Origin: RPQJ01 sp963778185
Lineage (GTDB): Bacteria; Pseudomonadota; Gammaproteobacteria; Steroidobacterales; Steroidobacteraceae
DNA: 64,000 nucleotides
Direction: 5' to 3'
Assembly: GCA_963778185.1 (NCBI GenBank)
Contig: CAVZTF010000003.1
Span: 434,001-498,000 of the forward strand
Shown: in pieces, positions 55,035 to 63,432 of the stretch
Numbering within the stretch: position 1 is the stretch's first letter
Layout of the letters: each line of letters begins with the position of its first letter
Notes under the pieces: model-generated
Told to the model about the DNA's origin: nothing
The model's database searches: none
What the model saw: only the letters and a program-made list of their open reading frames with translations
Program-made: the position numbers and the translations under genes

Positions 55035-55589
55035 ATGGACGGGTCCGCCGCCACGATCGTCCTCGAGACCCGACGCCTGCGCCTGCGACGGCTCAGCATC
55101 GCCGACGACGGGTTCATGCTCGCCCTGCTCAACGAGCCGTCGTTCATCGCGAACATCGGTGATCGCGGCGTGCGCACGCTCGAGGATGCGCGGCGTTACA
55201 TCGAGCAGGGCGCGGTCGCGAGTTACGCGGCACACGGCTACGGGCTGTACCTCGTCGAGCTCAGGGAAACGGGCGAGCCCATCGGAATCTGCGGGCTCGT
55301 GAAGCGCGATTACCTGGCGGACGCGGACGTCGGCTTCGCGCTGCTGCCAAGGTTCTGGTCGCAGGGATACGCCTGCGAATCGGCCGCCGCAGTCAAGGCG
55401 CACGCCTTCGAGACCCTCGGCCTGCCGCGCGTACTGGCGATCGCCTCGCCGGGCAATGCCGGCTCGATCCGCGTGCTCGAGAAGATCGGCCTCAGGTTCC
55501 GGGCGACGATGCGGCCGCCGAACGACGCGACGGACGTGAGCCTGTTCTCGTCGGACGATCTCACGCGGCCGTGGTGCGAACCAGCTTGA
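55035..55589 (+). CDS. GNAT-family N-acetyltransferase
   Basis: A 184-aa acetyltransferase of the RimJ/RimL type. It begins with the usual ETRRLRLRRLSIADDGFML, contains PIGICGLVKRDYLADADVGF, the acetyl-CoA binding segment FWSQGYACESAAAVKAHAFE, and ends the fold with NAGSIRVLEKIGLRF. Such enzymes modify small molecules or N-terminal amines; the substrate is unknown. The 3' end overlaps the end of folA on the other strand by 29 bp. Confidence 0.9.
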   Translation: MDGSAATIVLETRRLRLRRLSIADDGFMLALLNEPSFIANIGDRGVRTLEDARRYIEQGAVASYAAHGYGLYLVELRETGEPIGICGLVKRDYLADADVGFALLPRFWSQGYACESAAAVKAHAFETLGLPRVLAIASPGNAGSIRVLEKIGLRFRATMRPPNDATDVSLFSSDDLTRPWCEPA

Positions 55590-56058
55590 TGAAGCTGTAC
55601 GGGTAGGCGTGCCGCTCGTCGGCCGCGCGGTCCTCGCGGCCGATTTCCTCCCACTGCGCGGAGTCGAGCAAGGGGAAGAAGGTGTCCGCATCCACGACCG
55701 TGTGCACGCGGGTGAGGTGGACCTCCTGCGCGAGAGGCAGCGCAAGACGGTAGATCTGCGCGCCCCCGATCACGCAGGCCTCCGGCACTGCGCCCGCGGC
55801 CCGCAACGCGTCGGCGAGCGAGCCGACGACGGTGACTGCGGGCAGGTCGAGTCCCGCCTGCCGCGAGATCACGATGTTGTGACGCCCGGGCAGCGCCCGC
55901 CCGATCGACTGCCAGGTCCTGCGGCCCATCACGATGGGCTTGCCCATCGTGATCCGCTTGAATCGCCGCAGGTCCTCCGGCAGGTGCCAGGGGAGCCGCC
56001 CGTCGCGGCCGATGCCCCCGCGATCATCGGTCGCGACGACGATCGAGACCAGGGTCAC
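55561..56058 (-). CDS. folA: Dihydrofolate reductase
   Basis: FolA reduces dihydrofolate with NADPH and regenerates the folate used by ThyA. GTG 56058 overlaps the SET-gene stop and gives 165 aa, the normal length. Motifs: SIVVATDDRGGIGRDGRLPW, LRRFKRITMGKPIVMGRRTW, ACVIGGAQIYRLAL, and HLTRVHTVVDADTFFP. The conserved acidic residue is Glu in LPEDL. It is the last gene of the lgt-thyA-SET-folA run. A longer frame reading upstream is only the SET gene in another phase. Confidence 0.96.
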   Translation of the reverse strand: MTLVSIVVATDDRGGIGRDGRLPWHLPEDLRRFKRITMGKPIVMGRRTWQSIGRALPGRHNIVISRQAGLDLPAVTVVGSLADALRAAGAVPEACVIGGAQIYRLALPLAQEVHLTRVHTVVDADTFFPLLDSAQWEEIGREDRAADERHAYPYSFIKLVRTTAA

Positions 56059-56687
56059 TTGCGCCCTTGCGCCGCTGCGCCGGTCCTGCCGGCCTTCCTG
56101 CCAGCCCTGGCCCTCGCCTTCTTCCGCGCAGCGCTGCGCCGCCGCTTCTCGTCGAGCGGCACGCGGTCGAGCATCGTGCCGCGGCACTGCTTGGCGCCAC
56201 AGCGGCAGGCATAGTTGGCGAGTTCCGCCGGGTCGTCCGTGCTCTCCCAGGTCAGCCCGTACTCGTAGCCCAGTTCCTCGCCGGGGCGGATCGTGCGCAA
56301 CGCCTCGATGAACACCCGGCCGCCCTCGATGACCGTTTCGCAGTTCGGGTCGCAGGCATGGTTGATGAAGCGTGCCTCGTTGCCGTCGACGCCGGCATCG
56401 ATCACCACCTTGTCGCTGACCACGAACAGGAAGGTGTGCCCGTCGTCCTGGCCCTTCTCGTCGTAGCGCGCGTCGGCTTCCTCGTGCGAGATGCGGTCGC
56501 CGAGGTACTCGACGACGCGCGTGCCCTTGCGGATCATGCGCGTCGCATACACACCACTGCCGTGGATGCGCGAGCGGCGCACCTCGAGCATGGCATCGGC
56601 TCGCGGCCCGGCGAGCGTCTTCGCGGCATGCCGCATGTGGGCGTGGTGATGCGACGGGGCCCTGCGGGTCTTGCTGGCCTGTTTCAT
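56055..56687 (-). CDS. SET-domain lysine methyltransferase
   Basis: A 210-aa protein with a complete SET plus post-SET domain, known mostly from eukaryotic histone methyltransferases. Features: GSGVYATRMIRKGTRVVEYL, DDGHTFLFVVSDKVVIDAGV, the knot RFINHACDPNCETVI, GEELGYEYGLTW and post-SET CRCGAKQCRGT. The C-terminus is a Lys/Arg-rich tail that could bind nucleic acid. ATG 56687 overlaps the thyA stop and the end overlaps folA. In bacteria such enzymes can be effectors or act on the cell's own proteins; no export signal is seen. Confidence 0.9.
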   Translation of the reverse strand: MKQASKTRRAPSHHHAHMRHAAKTLAGPRADAMLEVRRSRIHGSGVYATRMIRKGTRVVEYLGDRISHEEADARYDEKGQDDGHTFLFVVSDKVVIDAGVDGNEARFINHACDPNCETVIEGGRVFIEALRTIRPGEELGYEYGLTWESTDDPAELANYACRCGAKQCRGTMLDRVPLDEKRRRSAARKKARARAGRKAGRTGAAAQGRK

Positions 56688-57478
56688 ACGGCGATGGGTG
56701 CCTTGATTGCGGGGTGTGCCTGGTAACCGGTGATCTCGAAATCCTCGAACCGGTAGTCGAAGATCGAGCCGGGCCGGCGCTTGATCGCCAGCGCGGGCAG
56801 CGGCATCGGTTCGCGACCGAGCTGCAGGCGCGCCTGCTCGAGATGATTGGCGTAGAGGTGACAGTCGCCGCCCGTCCAGATGAACTCGCCGAGCCCGAGG
56901 TCGCACTGCTGCGCCAGCATGTGCGTGAGGAGCGCATAGGAGGCAATGTTGAACGGCACGCCGAGGAAGATGTCGGCGCTGCGCTGGTATAGCTGGCAGG
57001 ACAGCCTCCCGTCAGCGACGTAGAACTGGAACAACGCGTGGCAGGGCGTGAGCGCCATCCGGTCGAGCTCGCCCACGTTCCAGGCATTGACGATGATGCG
57101 GCGCGAGTGCGGGTCGCGCCTCAGCAGGTCGACGGCCGCCGCGATCTGGTCGGTGGTGCGGCCATCGGCGCCGCGCCACGAACGCCACTGCACACCGTAC
57201 ACCGGGCCGAGCTCGCCGTCCGCGTCCGCCCACTCGTCCCAGATCGTCACGCCGTGCTCGCGCAGGTAGCGGACGTTGGTCTCGCCGCGCAGGAACCACA
57301 GCAGCTCGTGGATGATCGACTTCAGGTGCAGCTTCTTGGTCGTGACCAGCGGGAAGCCCTGCCCCAGGTCGAAGCGCATCTGCCAGCCGAAGGCGGCGAG
57401 CGTGCCAGTGCCGGTGCGGTCGGTCTTGCCGGCGCCGTGCTCGAGCACGTGGCGCATGAGGTCGAGGTACTGGCGCAT
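56684..57478 (-). CDS. thyA: Thymidylate synthase
   Basis: ThyA methylates dUMP to dTMP using methylene-tetrahydrofolate and makes dihydrofolate, the FolA substrate. The 264-aa product is the standard length. Catalytic Cys is in LTPCHALFQFYV, with the DIFLGVPFNIASYALL and FIWTGGDCHLYANHLEQ blocks (dUMP and folate binding). The C-terminus ends PIAV as in the family. It is located between lgt and the SET gene, overlapping the latter by four bases; lgt is 3 bp upstream. Confidence 0.97.
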   Translation of the reverse strand: MRQYLDLMRHVLEHGAGKTDRTGTGTLAAFGWQMRFDLGQGFPLVTTKKLHLKSIIHELLWFLRGETNVRYLREHGVTIWDEWADADGELGPVYGVQWRSWRGADGRTTDQIAAAVDLLRRDPHSRRIIVNAWNVGELDRMALTPCHALFQFYVADGRLSCQLYQRSADIFLGVPFNIASYALLTHMLAQQCDLGLGEFIWTGGDCHLYANHLEQARLQLGREPMPLPALAIKRRPGSIFDYRFEDFEITGYQAHPAIKAPIAV

Positions 57479-57481
57479 CGG

Positions 57482-58273
57482 TCAGCCGTAATTTCCCGAG
57501 GCTTCGTTGCGGCGGTAGGCCACGGCGAGCATCCACACGCCGGCCGCGATCATCGGCAGCGACAGGATCTGTCCCATCGTCACCCAGTCGAGCAGCAGGT
57601 AGCCGCGATTCTCGTCCGGCACGCGCACGAACTCGACGGCGCAGCGGAACACGCCGTAGCAGACGAGGAACAGGCCCGAGGGCGCGAGGCGCGGCCGCGG
57701 CTTCGCGGTGAACCACCACAGGATGACGAACAGCACCATCCCCTCGAGGAACGCCTCGTAGAGCTGCGACGCGTGCAGCGGCACGCCGTCGACCACGACG
57801 GCCCAGGGCACGTCGGTGGGCTTGCCCCACAGCTCGCCGTTGATGAAGTTGCCGAGACGCCCCGCCCCGAAGCCGATGGCCGGCAGCGGCGCCGTGAAGT
57901 CGAACACGTCGGCGATCTGCTTCGCGCGCCGGCTCGCGAACACCGCGAGCGCCACCAGCACGCCGACCAACCCGCCGTGGAAGGACATGCCCCCTTCCCA
58001 GATGCGCAGCACGCTCAAGGGATCTGCGAAGATGCGCTCGGTGCCGTAGAACAGCATCCACCCCAGCCGCCCGCCGAGGATCACGCCGATGGCGCAGTAG
58101 AAGATCAGGTCGTCGACTTCGGCCGGTGTCCAGGTCGAGCCGCGCCGTGCGGCGCGTCGCCGCGCCAGCCACCACGCGCCGAGGAAACCCACGAGGTACA
58201 TGAGCCCGTACCAGCGCACGTGGAGGGGCCCGAGCGAGATCGCGACCGGGTCGGGATGGGGAAAGACGAACAT
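57482..58273 (-). CDS. lgt: Prolipoprotein diacylglyceryl transferase
   Basis: Lgt adds diacylglycerol to the lipobox cysteine of prelipoproteins at the inner membrane. The product is 263 aa with about seven membrane spans. The signature is GFGAGRLGNFINGELWGKPT; the start MFVFPHPDPVAISLGPLHVRWYGLMYL has the conserved HVRWYGLMYL block. LFYGTERIF and GMSFHGGLVG also fit. Several lipoproteins in this window (DacA, the M13 peptidase) would be its substrates. thyA follows by 3 bp, a common arrangement. Confidence 0.97.
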   Translation of the reverse strand: MFVFPHPDPVAISLGPLHVRWYGLMYLVGFLGAWWLARRRAARRGSTWTPAEVDDLIFYCAIGVILGGRLGWMLFYGTERIFADPLSVLRIWEGGMSFHGGLVGVLVALAVFASRRAKQIADVFDFTAPLPAIGFGAGRLGNFINGELWGKPTDVPWAVVVDGVPLHASQLYEAFLEGMVLFVILWWFTAKPRPRLAPSGLFLVCYGVFRCAVEFVRVPDENRGYLLLDWVTMGQILSLPMIAAGVWMLAVAYRRNEASGNYG

Positions 58274-58293
58274 GGGGCGGCTATTCTACCCGC

Positions 58294-59514
58294 TCAGTCG
58301 TGCACGACGCGGCAGAACAGGGCTTTCAGGTAGCGCGTCTCCGGGATGGCCGGGTGGATCGGGTGGTCGGGCGCGTGCCCGCCGATCTCGACGACCTGTG
58401 CGAACCGATTGAGGTGCCGCGCCGCCTGCTGGACAGTGTCGATCAGCTCGTCCTGGGCGAGGTGGTGCGAGCAGGAGCAGGAGACGAGTATCCCGTCGCG
58501 CGGCAGCAGCTGCATCGCGAGCTGGTTCAGCTTGCGGTAGGCGGCCTGGCCCTTGGGGATGTCGCGCCGGCGCTTGATGAAGGCCGGCGGGTCGATCACG
58601 ACCACGTCGAATTTCTCCCCAGCCTCACGCAGCGCCGCGAGCACGTCGAACGCATCGCCACGCTGGGTGCGGACCTGCAGATCGTTTGCGGCCGCGGACG
58701 CCTGCAACAGCTCGAGCGCCGGCGCCGACGAATCGACGCAAAGGACATCGTTCGCACCCGCCCTGGCCGCGGCGAGCCCCCACGCGCCCAGGTAACTGAA
58801 CACATCGAGGACCCTCGCACCCCTCGCGTACTTGAGGAGCGCGCGCCGGTTCGCCGCCTGGTCGTAGAACCATCCCGTTTTCTGGCCTGCGCCGACCGGC
58901 ACCCGGAACCGCACCGCGTTTTCATCGACCCACGCGTGGTCGACGGGCTCGCCGAGCGCGGTCTCGACGTACGATGGCAGGGCCTCGAGTTCCCGGGCGC
59001 CGGAATCGTTCTTCCAGATCACCGTGCGCGGGCCGATCACTTTCTCGATGGCCTCCAGCACTTCGCCCTTGAGCGCCTCCATGCCCGCGGTGCCGACCTG
59101 ACCGACGACGACGTCGCCGTAGCGATCGAGCACGAGGCCCGGCAGCCCGTCCGACTCGCCATAGGCGAGCCGGTAGTACGGGGTCGGATAGAGCCGCTCG
59201 CGCAACGCCAGCGCGACCTGCAAGCGGTGCACGAACAGCGGCTTGCCGGGCGGAAACCGGCCGTCACGGCTCACGATGCGCGCGCAGATGAGCGCGTGCG
59301 GATTCACGTAGGCATAGCCCAGGAAGCGATCGCGATCGCCTACGACGCGGCACAGGGCGCCAGTCGCGAAACCCGCGAGCGGCGTGCGCGCGGTATCGAC
59401 TTCGTTGCTGAAGATCCACAGATGGCCGGCCGCCAGGCGACGGTCCTCCCGGGGCTTCAAGCGCAGTTCGGGCAGCTCGAGGCCTTCGCCGCGGGCGTCG
59501 GGAGCGTGGGTCAT
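58294..59514 (-). CDS. rlmI: 23S rRNA (cytosine-5)-methyltransferase, RlmI-like
   Basis: A 406-aa SAM methyltransferase, in the family that makes m5C1962 in 23S rRNA. An N-terminal PUA domain (LKPREDRRLAAGHLWIFSNE) precedes the EEHUD-like region GQKTGWFYDQAANRR and the SAM site VLDVFSYLGAWGLAAARAGA. The catalytic PPAF is in VVVIDPPAFIKRR, and SCSCSHHL follows. ATG 59514 was chosen over longer upstream frames. It is divergent from the DUF255 gene with 58 bp between starts. Confidence 0.92.
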   Translation of the reverse strand: MTHAPDARGEGLELPELRLKPREDRRLAAGHLWIFSNEVDTARTPLAGFATGALCRVVGDRDRFLGYAYVNPHALICARIVSRDGRFPPGKPLFVHRLQVALALRERLYPTPYYRLAYGESDGLPGLVLDRYGDVVVGQVGTAGMEALKGEVLEAIEKVIGPRTVIWKNDSGARELEALPSYVETALGEPVDHAWVDENAVRFRVPVGAGQKTGWFYDQAANRRALLKYARGARVLDVFSYLGAWGLAAARAGANDVLCVDSSAPALELLQASAAANDLQVRTQRGDAFDVLAALREAGEKFDVVVIDPPAFIKRRRDIPKGQAAYRKLNQLAMQLLPRDGILVSCSCSHHLAQDELIDTVQQAARHLNRFAQVVEIGGHAPDHPIHPAIPETRYLKALFCRVVHD

Positions 59515-59572
59515 CGGGGAAGCCTTGATCCGATATAGTGACGCCATTCTAGCCGACGCACCGCCCGTCCCC

Positions 59573-61654
59573 ATGAAACCAGACCACCCACCGAACCGGC
59601 GCAATCGGCTCGCCTCCGAGACGAGCCCCTACCTGCTGCAGCACGCCGGCAACCCGGTCGACTGGTACCCCTGGGGCGAGGAAGCGCTGGAGCGCGCCCG
59701 TGCCGAGGACAAGCCCATCCTGCTCTCGATCGGCTATTCGGCCTGCCACTGGTGCCACGTCATGGCGCACGAGTCCTTCGAGGACGAGGCGACCGCGGCG
59801 GTGATGAACGAGTTGTTCGTCAACGTGAAGGTCGACCGCGAGGAGCGCCCCGACCTCGATCGCATCTACCAGGTCGCCCACCAGATGCTCGCGCAGCGCG
59901 GCGGCGGCTGGCCGCTCACGATGTTCCTCGCGCCGCGTGACCGGCGGCCGTTCTTCAGCGGCACCTACTTCCCCGTCGAGGCGCGCCACGGCATGCCCGC
60001 GTTCCGGGACGTTTTGACGCGCGTGGCCGACTACTACGCGGGCCACGGCCAGGACATCCAGCGCCAGGGTGAGGCGCTGATCCAGGTCTTCGGGGAACTG
60101 TTGCCGCCGCCGGCCGGCGGCGAGCACCCGCTGTCCCGTGAGCCCCTGGCGGCCGCGAGGAGCGCACTGCAGGGCAACTTCGACGGAAACCACGGCGGCT
60201 TCGGCGACGCCCCGAAGTTCCCGCATCCGATGAACCTCGAGTTCCTGCTGCGAACCTGGCGGGCGACCGCCAACGCCGACCAGCCCGACCTCCAGGCGCT
60301 CTACATGGTGACGCTCACGCTCACGCGCATGGCCGAGGGCGGGCTCTACGACCAGCTCGGCGGCGGCTTCTGCCGCTATTGCGTCGACACGCACTGGATG
60401 ATCCCGCACTTCGAGAAGATGCTCTACGACAACGGGCAACTGCTCGCCGTGTCCGCCCAGGCGGCGGTGGCCACGGGCGACGAGCTCTTCCGCCGCGTCA
60501 CGGCCGAGACCGCCGACTGGATCCGCCGCGACATGGAAGCGCCTGCGGGCGGCTACTACTCGACGCTGGACGCCGACTCCGAGGGTCACGAGGGCAAGTT
60601 CTACGTCTGGACGCCCGACGAGGCGCGGGCATTGCTCGAGCCGCAGCCGTTCGAGGTGCTGTCGCGACGATTCGGGCTCGACCGCACAGCCAATTTCGAG
60701 GGGCGCTGGCACCTGCACGCGTTCAAGTCGATGGCACAGGTGGCCGAGGAGACCGGCATCGCGGAGGACGCGGCAACCACCGCGCTCGACGCGGCGCGCG
60801 CTCGCCTGCTCGAGGTCCGCAATCAACGCGTGTGGCCGGCGCGCGACGAGAAGATCCTGACGAGCTGGAACGGACTGGCGATCGCCGGCATGGCGGCTGC
60901 AGCTCGCGCACTCGAGCGCCCCGACCTGGTCGAGTCCGCAGCGCGCGCGGCCACCCTCCTGCGCGAACACTGCTGGCACGAAGGCCGGCTGCTCGCGGTC
61001 CACAAGGACGGGCGCTCGCGCTTCCCGGCGTACCTGGACGACCATGCCTGCCTCGCCTGGGGCCTGCTCGAACTCGTGCAGGCCGAGTGGCGCACACCCT
61101 GGCTGGCATGGGCCATCGAGCTGGTCGAGACGATGCTGCGGCATTTCGAGGACCACGCGGCGGGCGGCTTCTACTTCACCGCCGACGACCACGAGTCGCT
61201 GATCCTGCGGCCGAAGACATTCAGCGACGACGCCACGCCCGCGGGCAATGGCGTCGCCACGCGCGTCCTCGTGCGACTCGGTTACCTGCTCGGCGAGACG
61301 CGCTACCTGCAAGCCGCGGAACGCACGCTGCGCTCCGCCTGGGCAGCCCTCGAGAAGTACCCGCACGGACACACGAGCCTGCTCATGGCGCTCGACGAAT
61401 TCACCGACCCTCCGGCCATGGTTGTACTGCGCGGCGCCGGGGCGGACGTCGCGACCTGGCGCGCGGAACTCGACAAGTATTACGATCCGCGCCGGCTCGT
61501 GATCGCCATTCCCGACGACGCGAGCGGACTGCCCGCCGCGCTCGCCGACAAGAGGCCGCGGGAACGCGCCGTGGCCTACCTGTGCCGGGGAATGACCTGC
61601 TCCGCGCCGATGACGGCTTTGGGCGAGCTCGTCCGCGAGCTCAGGGGCGGCTGA
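59573..61654 (+). CDS. Thioredoxin-domain DUF255 (YyaL/spermatogenesis-associated protein 20-like) protein
   Basis: A 693-aa cytosolic protein of the widespread YyaL family. The N-terminal thioredoxin-like domain has the family hallmark GYSACHWCHVMAHESFED with C58 and C61. The rest is an (alpha/alpha)6 barrel as in glycoside-hydrolase-like folds: GGFGDAPKFPHP, GGLYDQLGGGFCRYCVD and HFEKMLYDNGQLL. ATG 59573 gives a start close to the family; a long in-frame extension upstream overlaps rlmI and is rejected. The biochemical activity is not known. Confidence 0.93.
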   Translation: MKPDHPPNRRNRLASETSPYLLQHAGNPVDWYPWGEEALERARAEDKPILLSIGYSACHWCHVMAHESFEDEATAAVMNELFVNVKVDREERPDLDRIYQVAHQMLAQRGGGWPLTMFLAPRDRRPFFSGTYFPVEARHGMPAFRDVLTRVADYYAGHGQDIQRQGEALIQVFGELLPPPAGGEHPLSREPLAAARSALQGNFDGNHGGFGDAPKFPHPMNLEFLLRTWRATANADQPDLQALYMVTLTLTRMAEGGLYDQLGGGFCRYCVDTHWMIPHFEKMLYDNGQLLAVSAQAAVATGDELFRRVTAETADWIRRDMEAPAGGYYSTLDADSEGHEGKFYVWTPDEARALLEPQPFEVLSRRFGLDRTANFEGRWHLHAFKSMAQVAEETGIAEDAATTALDAARARLLEVRNQRVWPARDEKILTSWNGLAIAGMAAAARALERPDLVESAARAATLLREHCWHEGRLLAVHKDGRSRFPAYLDDHACLAWGLLELVQAEWRTPWLAWAIELVETMLRHFEDHAAGGFYFTADDHESLILRPKTFSDDATPAGNGVATRVLVRLGYLLGETRYLQAAERTLRSAWAALEKYPHGHTSLLMALDEFTDPPAMVVLRGAGADVATWRAELDKYYDPRRLVIAIPDDASGLPAALADKRPRERAVAYLCRGMTCSAPMTALGELVRELRGG

Positions 61655-61661
61655 GCGGGGC

Positions 61662-62591
61662 TCAGTACGACGTCATTACACGCCCGCTGCGCGGCACGAC
61701 GGTCGCGCCGCCGGATCCGGCGAACGTCACCGGCAGCGACTCGCTCTTGAGGCCGGCGTTGCGCAGCACCACGAAATGCAGGTGCGGGCCGCCGGAGTAA
61801 CCCGTGTTCCCGGAGTTGGCAATGTACTCGCCACGCGCGACGCGCTGTCCCGGGCGCACGCGGATCGTGTCCATCTGCAGGTGGGCATAGACCGCGTTCG
61901 TGCCGTCGTCGTGCAGCACCTGTACGAAGTTCGCCTCGTCGCGCCGCTCGATCTGCAGTCCGCCGCGGAAGAACTTGTGCGCCACGTTGATCACGATCCC
62001 GTCGCGCGCGGCGTGCACGGCCGTGCCGACCGGCATGGCGATGTCGATCGCGTTGCGGCTCGCGAGGTCGACGTGGGTGATCGCATCGGGCGGCGCCTGG
62101 GTGACGGTGAATGCCTGCGCCGGCGCGAAGGGTGCGTGGTACGGCCCCGGCGGCCGGTGTGCGGCCCCCGGCTCGCCGATCACGTAGCCGTAGTCGAAGG
62201 CGATCTGGCCGGTGCCCGGCGGCGCCGGGACCTCGAGCAACACCTGCTCGGAGCGGGCCGCCACGACCGCCTTGGCGACGCGCTCGCGTCCGTCGCCGCC
62301 CCGCGCCTTGATGCCGAACTCCACGGCGCAGGGGCACTCGTTGACCGCCACCATTGCGACGCCGCCGCTCGAGGAACGCGGCTCGACGAGCATGCGCGGC
62401 GAGGACGCGCCAGCCGGGAGCTGCATGGAGTCGGCCTTGCGGCCCTCCGACGGCGGGCGGTCCGTGTAGACCCACGCGCCCTTGTCGTCCTTGTACCGGT
62501 AGACCTGGGCTGCCGCCGCGAACGCGACCAGGGTCGCGCAGCCAAGGGCGGCGGCCAGGATCCTGCGACGGCGGTGTCGGGAGGCGGACAT
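61662..62591 (-). CDS. Secreted M23 peptidase with DUF4124 domain
   Basis: A 309-aa protein with a signal peptide (LAAALGCATLVAFAAAAQ). A DUF4124 domain (YRYKDDKGAWVYTDRPP) follows at once, then a beta-rich middle and a LytM/M23 domain at about 180-290. The zinc-site residues appear as H and D in HVDLASRNAIDIAMPVG and HLHF in SGGPHLHFVVLRN, with VYAHL between them. It likely cuts peptidoglycan peptide bridges or activates amidases. The stop faces the DUF255 gene end, only 8 bp away. Confidence 0.92.
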   Translation of the reverse strand: MSASRHRRRRILAAALGCATLVAFAAAAQVYRYKDDKGAWVYTDRPPSEGRKADSMQLPAGASSPRMLVEPRSSSGGVAMVAVNECPCAVEFGIKARGGDGRERVAKAVVAARSEQVLLEVPAPPGTGQIAFDYGYVIGEPGAAHRPPGPYHAPFAPAQAFTVTQAPPDAITHVDLASRNAIDIAMPVGTAVHAARDGIVINVAHKFFRGGLQIERRDEANFVQVLHDDGTNAVYAHLQMDTIRVRPGQRVARGEYIANSGNTGYSGGPHLHFVVLRNAGLKSESLPVTFAGSGGATVVPRSGRVMTSY

Positions 62592-62650
62592 GCGCCAAGA
62601 CTACCGCGCCAGGTCGGCCTTGCCACTCCTGGACGCATGTCTTCGTGCAG

Positions 62651-63091
62651 TTACTCGATGGACGTCAATGTTTTGCGCAGCGACCGCAACAGCGCGCCGT
62701 CCGTCGCCGCATCGAAGCGGCGGGCCCTGGACCAGTCGTAGCCCCAGGGGTTGCCGGTCCGCAGCGGCTCCGGCTCCGACTCGAACCGCGGGAAGACGTG
62801 CGCGTGCAGCGCGGGCTCGACGTTGCCGAACAGCGCATAGTTGATGCGGACCGCGCCCGTGAGCTCGAGCACCGCCTGCCCGAGCCGCCCCATGTCCGCG
62901 AGGAACGCGCCCTGTGCGGCGTGCGGCATGGCGTTCAGGTGTGGCACGACCGGGTCCGGCAGCAGGAGGCAGTATCCGGCGAGCACCTGGGGGTCGCCCA
63001 TCACGGCCCAGCCCGTCCCGAGTCGCGCGATCATAGTCGGGTCCGTCCCGGCCCGGCAGGCCGCGACCCGGCGGTGGATGGCAGTGCTCAT
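62651..63091 (-). CDS. HIT-family (HIT-like) protein
   Basis: A 146-aa protein with the histidine-triad fold. The catalytic-type motif is ALHAHVFPRF with H96 and H98 (H-x-H), although the last position of the triad is changed (F-P-R rather than H-x-x). An early GYCLLLPDPVVPHLNAMP and INYALFGNVEPALH match the branch that acts on dinucleotides or similar. ATG 63091 overlaps the DUF486 stop. The deviation makes enzymatic activity uncertain. Confidence 0.8.
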   Translation of the reverse strand: MSTAIHRRVAACRAGTDPTMIARLGTGWAVMGDPQVLAGYCLLLPDPVVPHLNAMPHAAQGAFLADMGRLGQAVLELTGAVRINYALFGNVEPALHAHVFPRFESEPEPLRTGNPWGYDWSRARRFDAATDGALLRSLRKTLTSIE

Positions 63092-63429
63092 TTGCGGAAC
63101 ACGAAATAGACGGCGCCCATGATGCAGAGCGCCGCCCAGAGATAGTCGAGCTTGAGGGGCTGGCGCATGTAGAGCACCACGAAAGGCACGAACACCGCGA
63201 GCGTGATCGCCTCCTGCATGATCTTGAGCTGCGGCAGGCTCATCACCGTGTAGCCGATCCGGTTGGCCGGCACCTGCAGCAGGTACTCGAACAGCGCTAT
63301 GCCCCAGCTCACGAGTGCCGCGACGTACCAGGGACTGCCGCTCAGGTTCTTGAGGTGCGCATACCAGGCGAAGGTCATGAAGACGTTCGACAGCGCGAGC
63401 AGGAGGATGCTGAGCGGGATCGCCTGCAT
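63088..63429 (-). CDS. DUF486 (DMT-superfamily) membrane protein
   Basis: A 113-aa protein with four membrane helices. Family motifs: NVFMTFAWYAHLKNL, WGIALFEYLLQVPANRIGY and LKIMQEAITLAVFVPFVVLY, then YLWAALCIMGAVYFVF. It is a small relative of drug/metabolite transporters; transport substrate unknown. It lies between the HAD gene (3 bp) and the HIT gene (overlap). Confidence 0.92.
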   Translation of the reverse strand: MQAIPLSILLLALSNVFMTFAWYAHLKNLSGSPWYVAALVSWGIALFEYLLQVPANRIGYTVMSLPQLKIMQEAITLAVFVPFVVLYMRQPLKLDYLWAALCIMGAVYFVFRK

Positions 63430-63432
63430 GGA

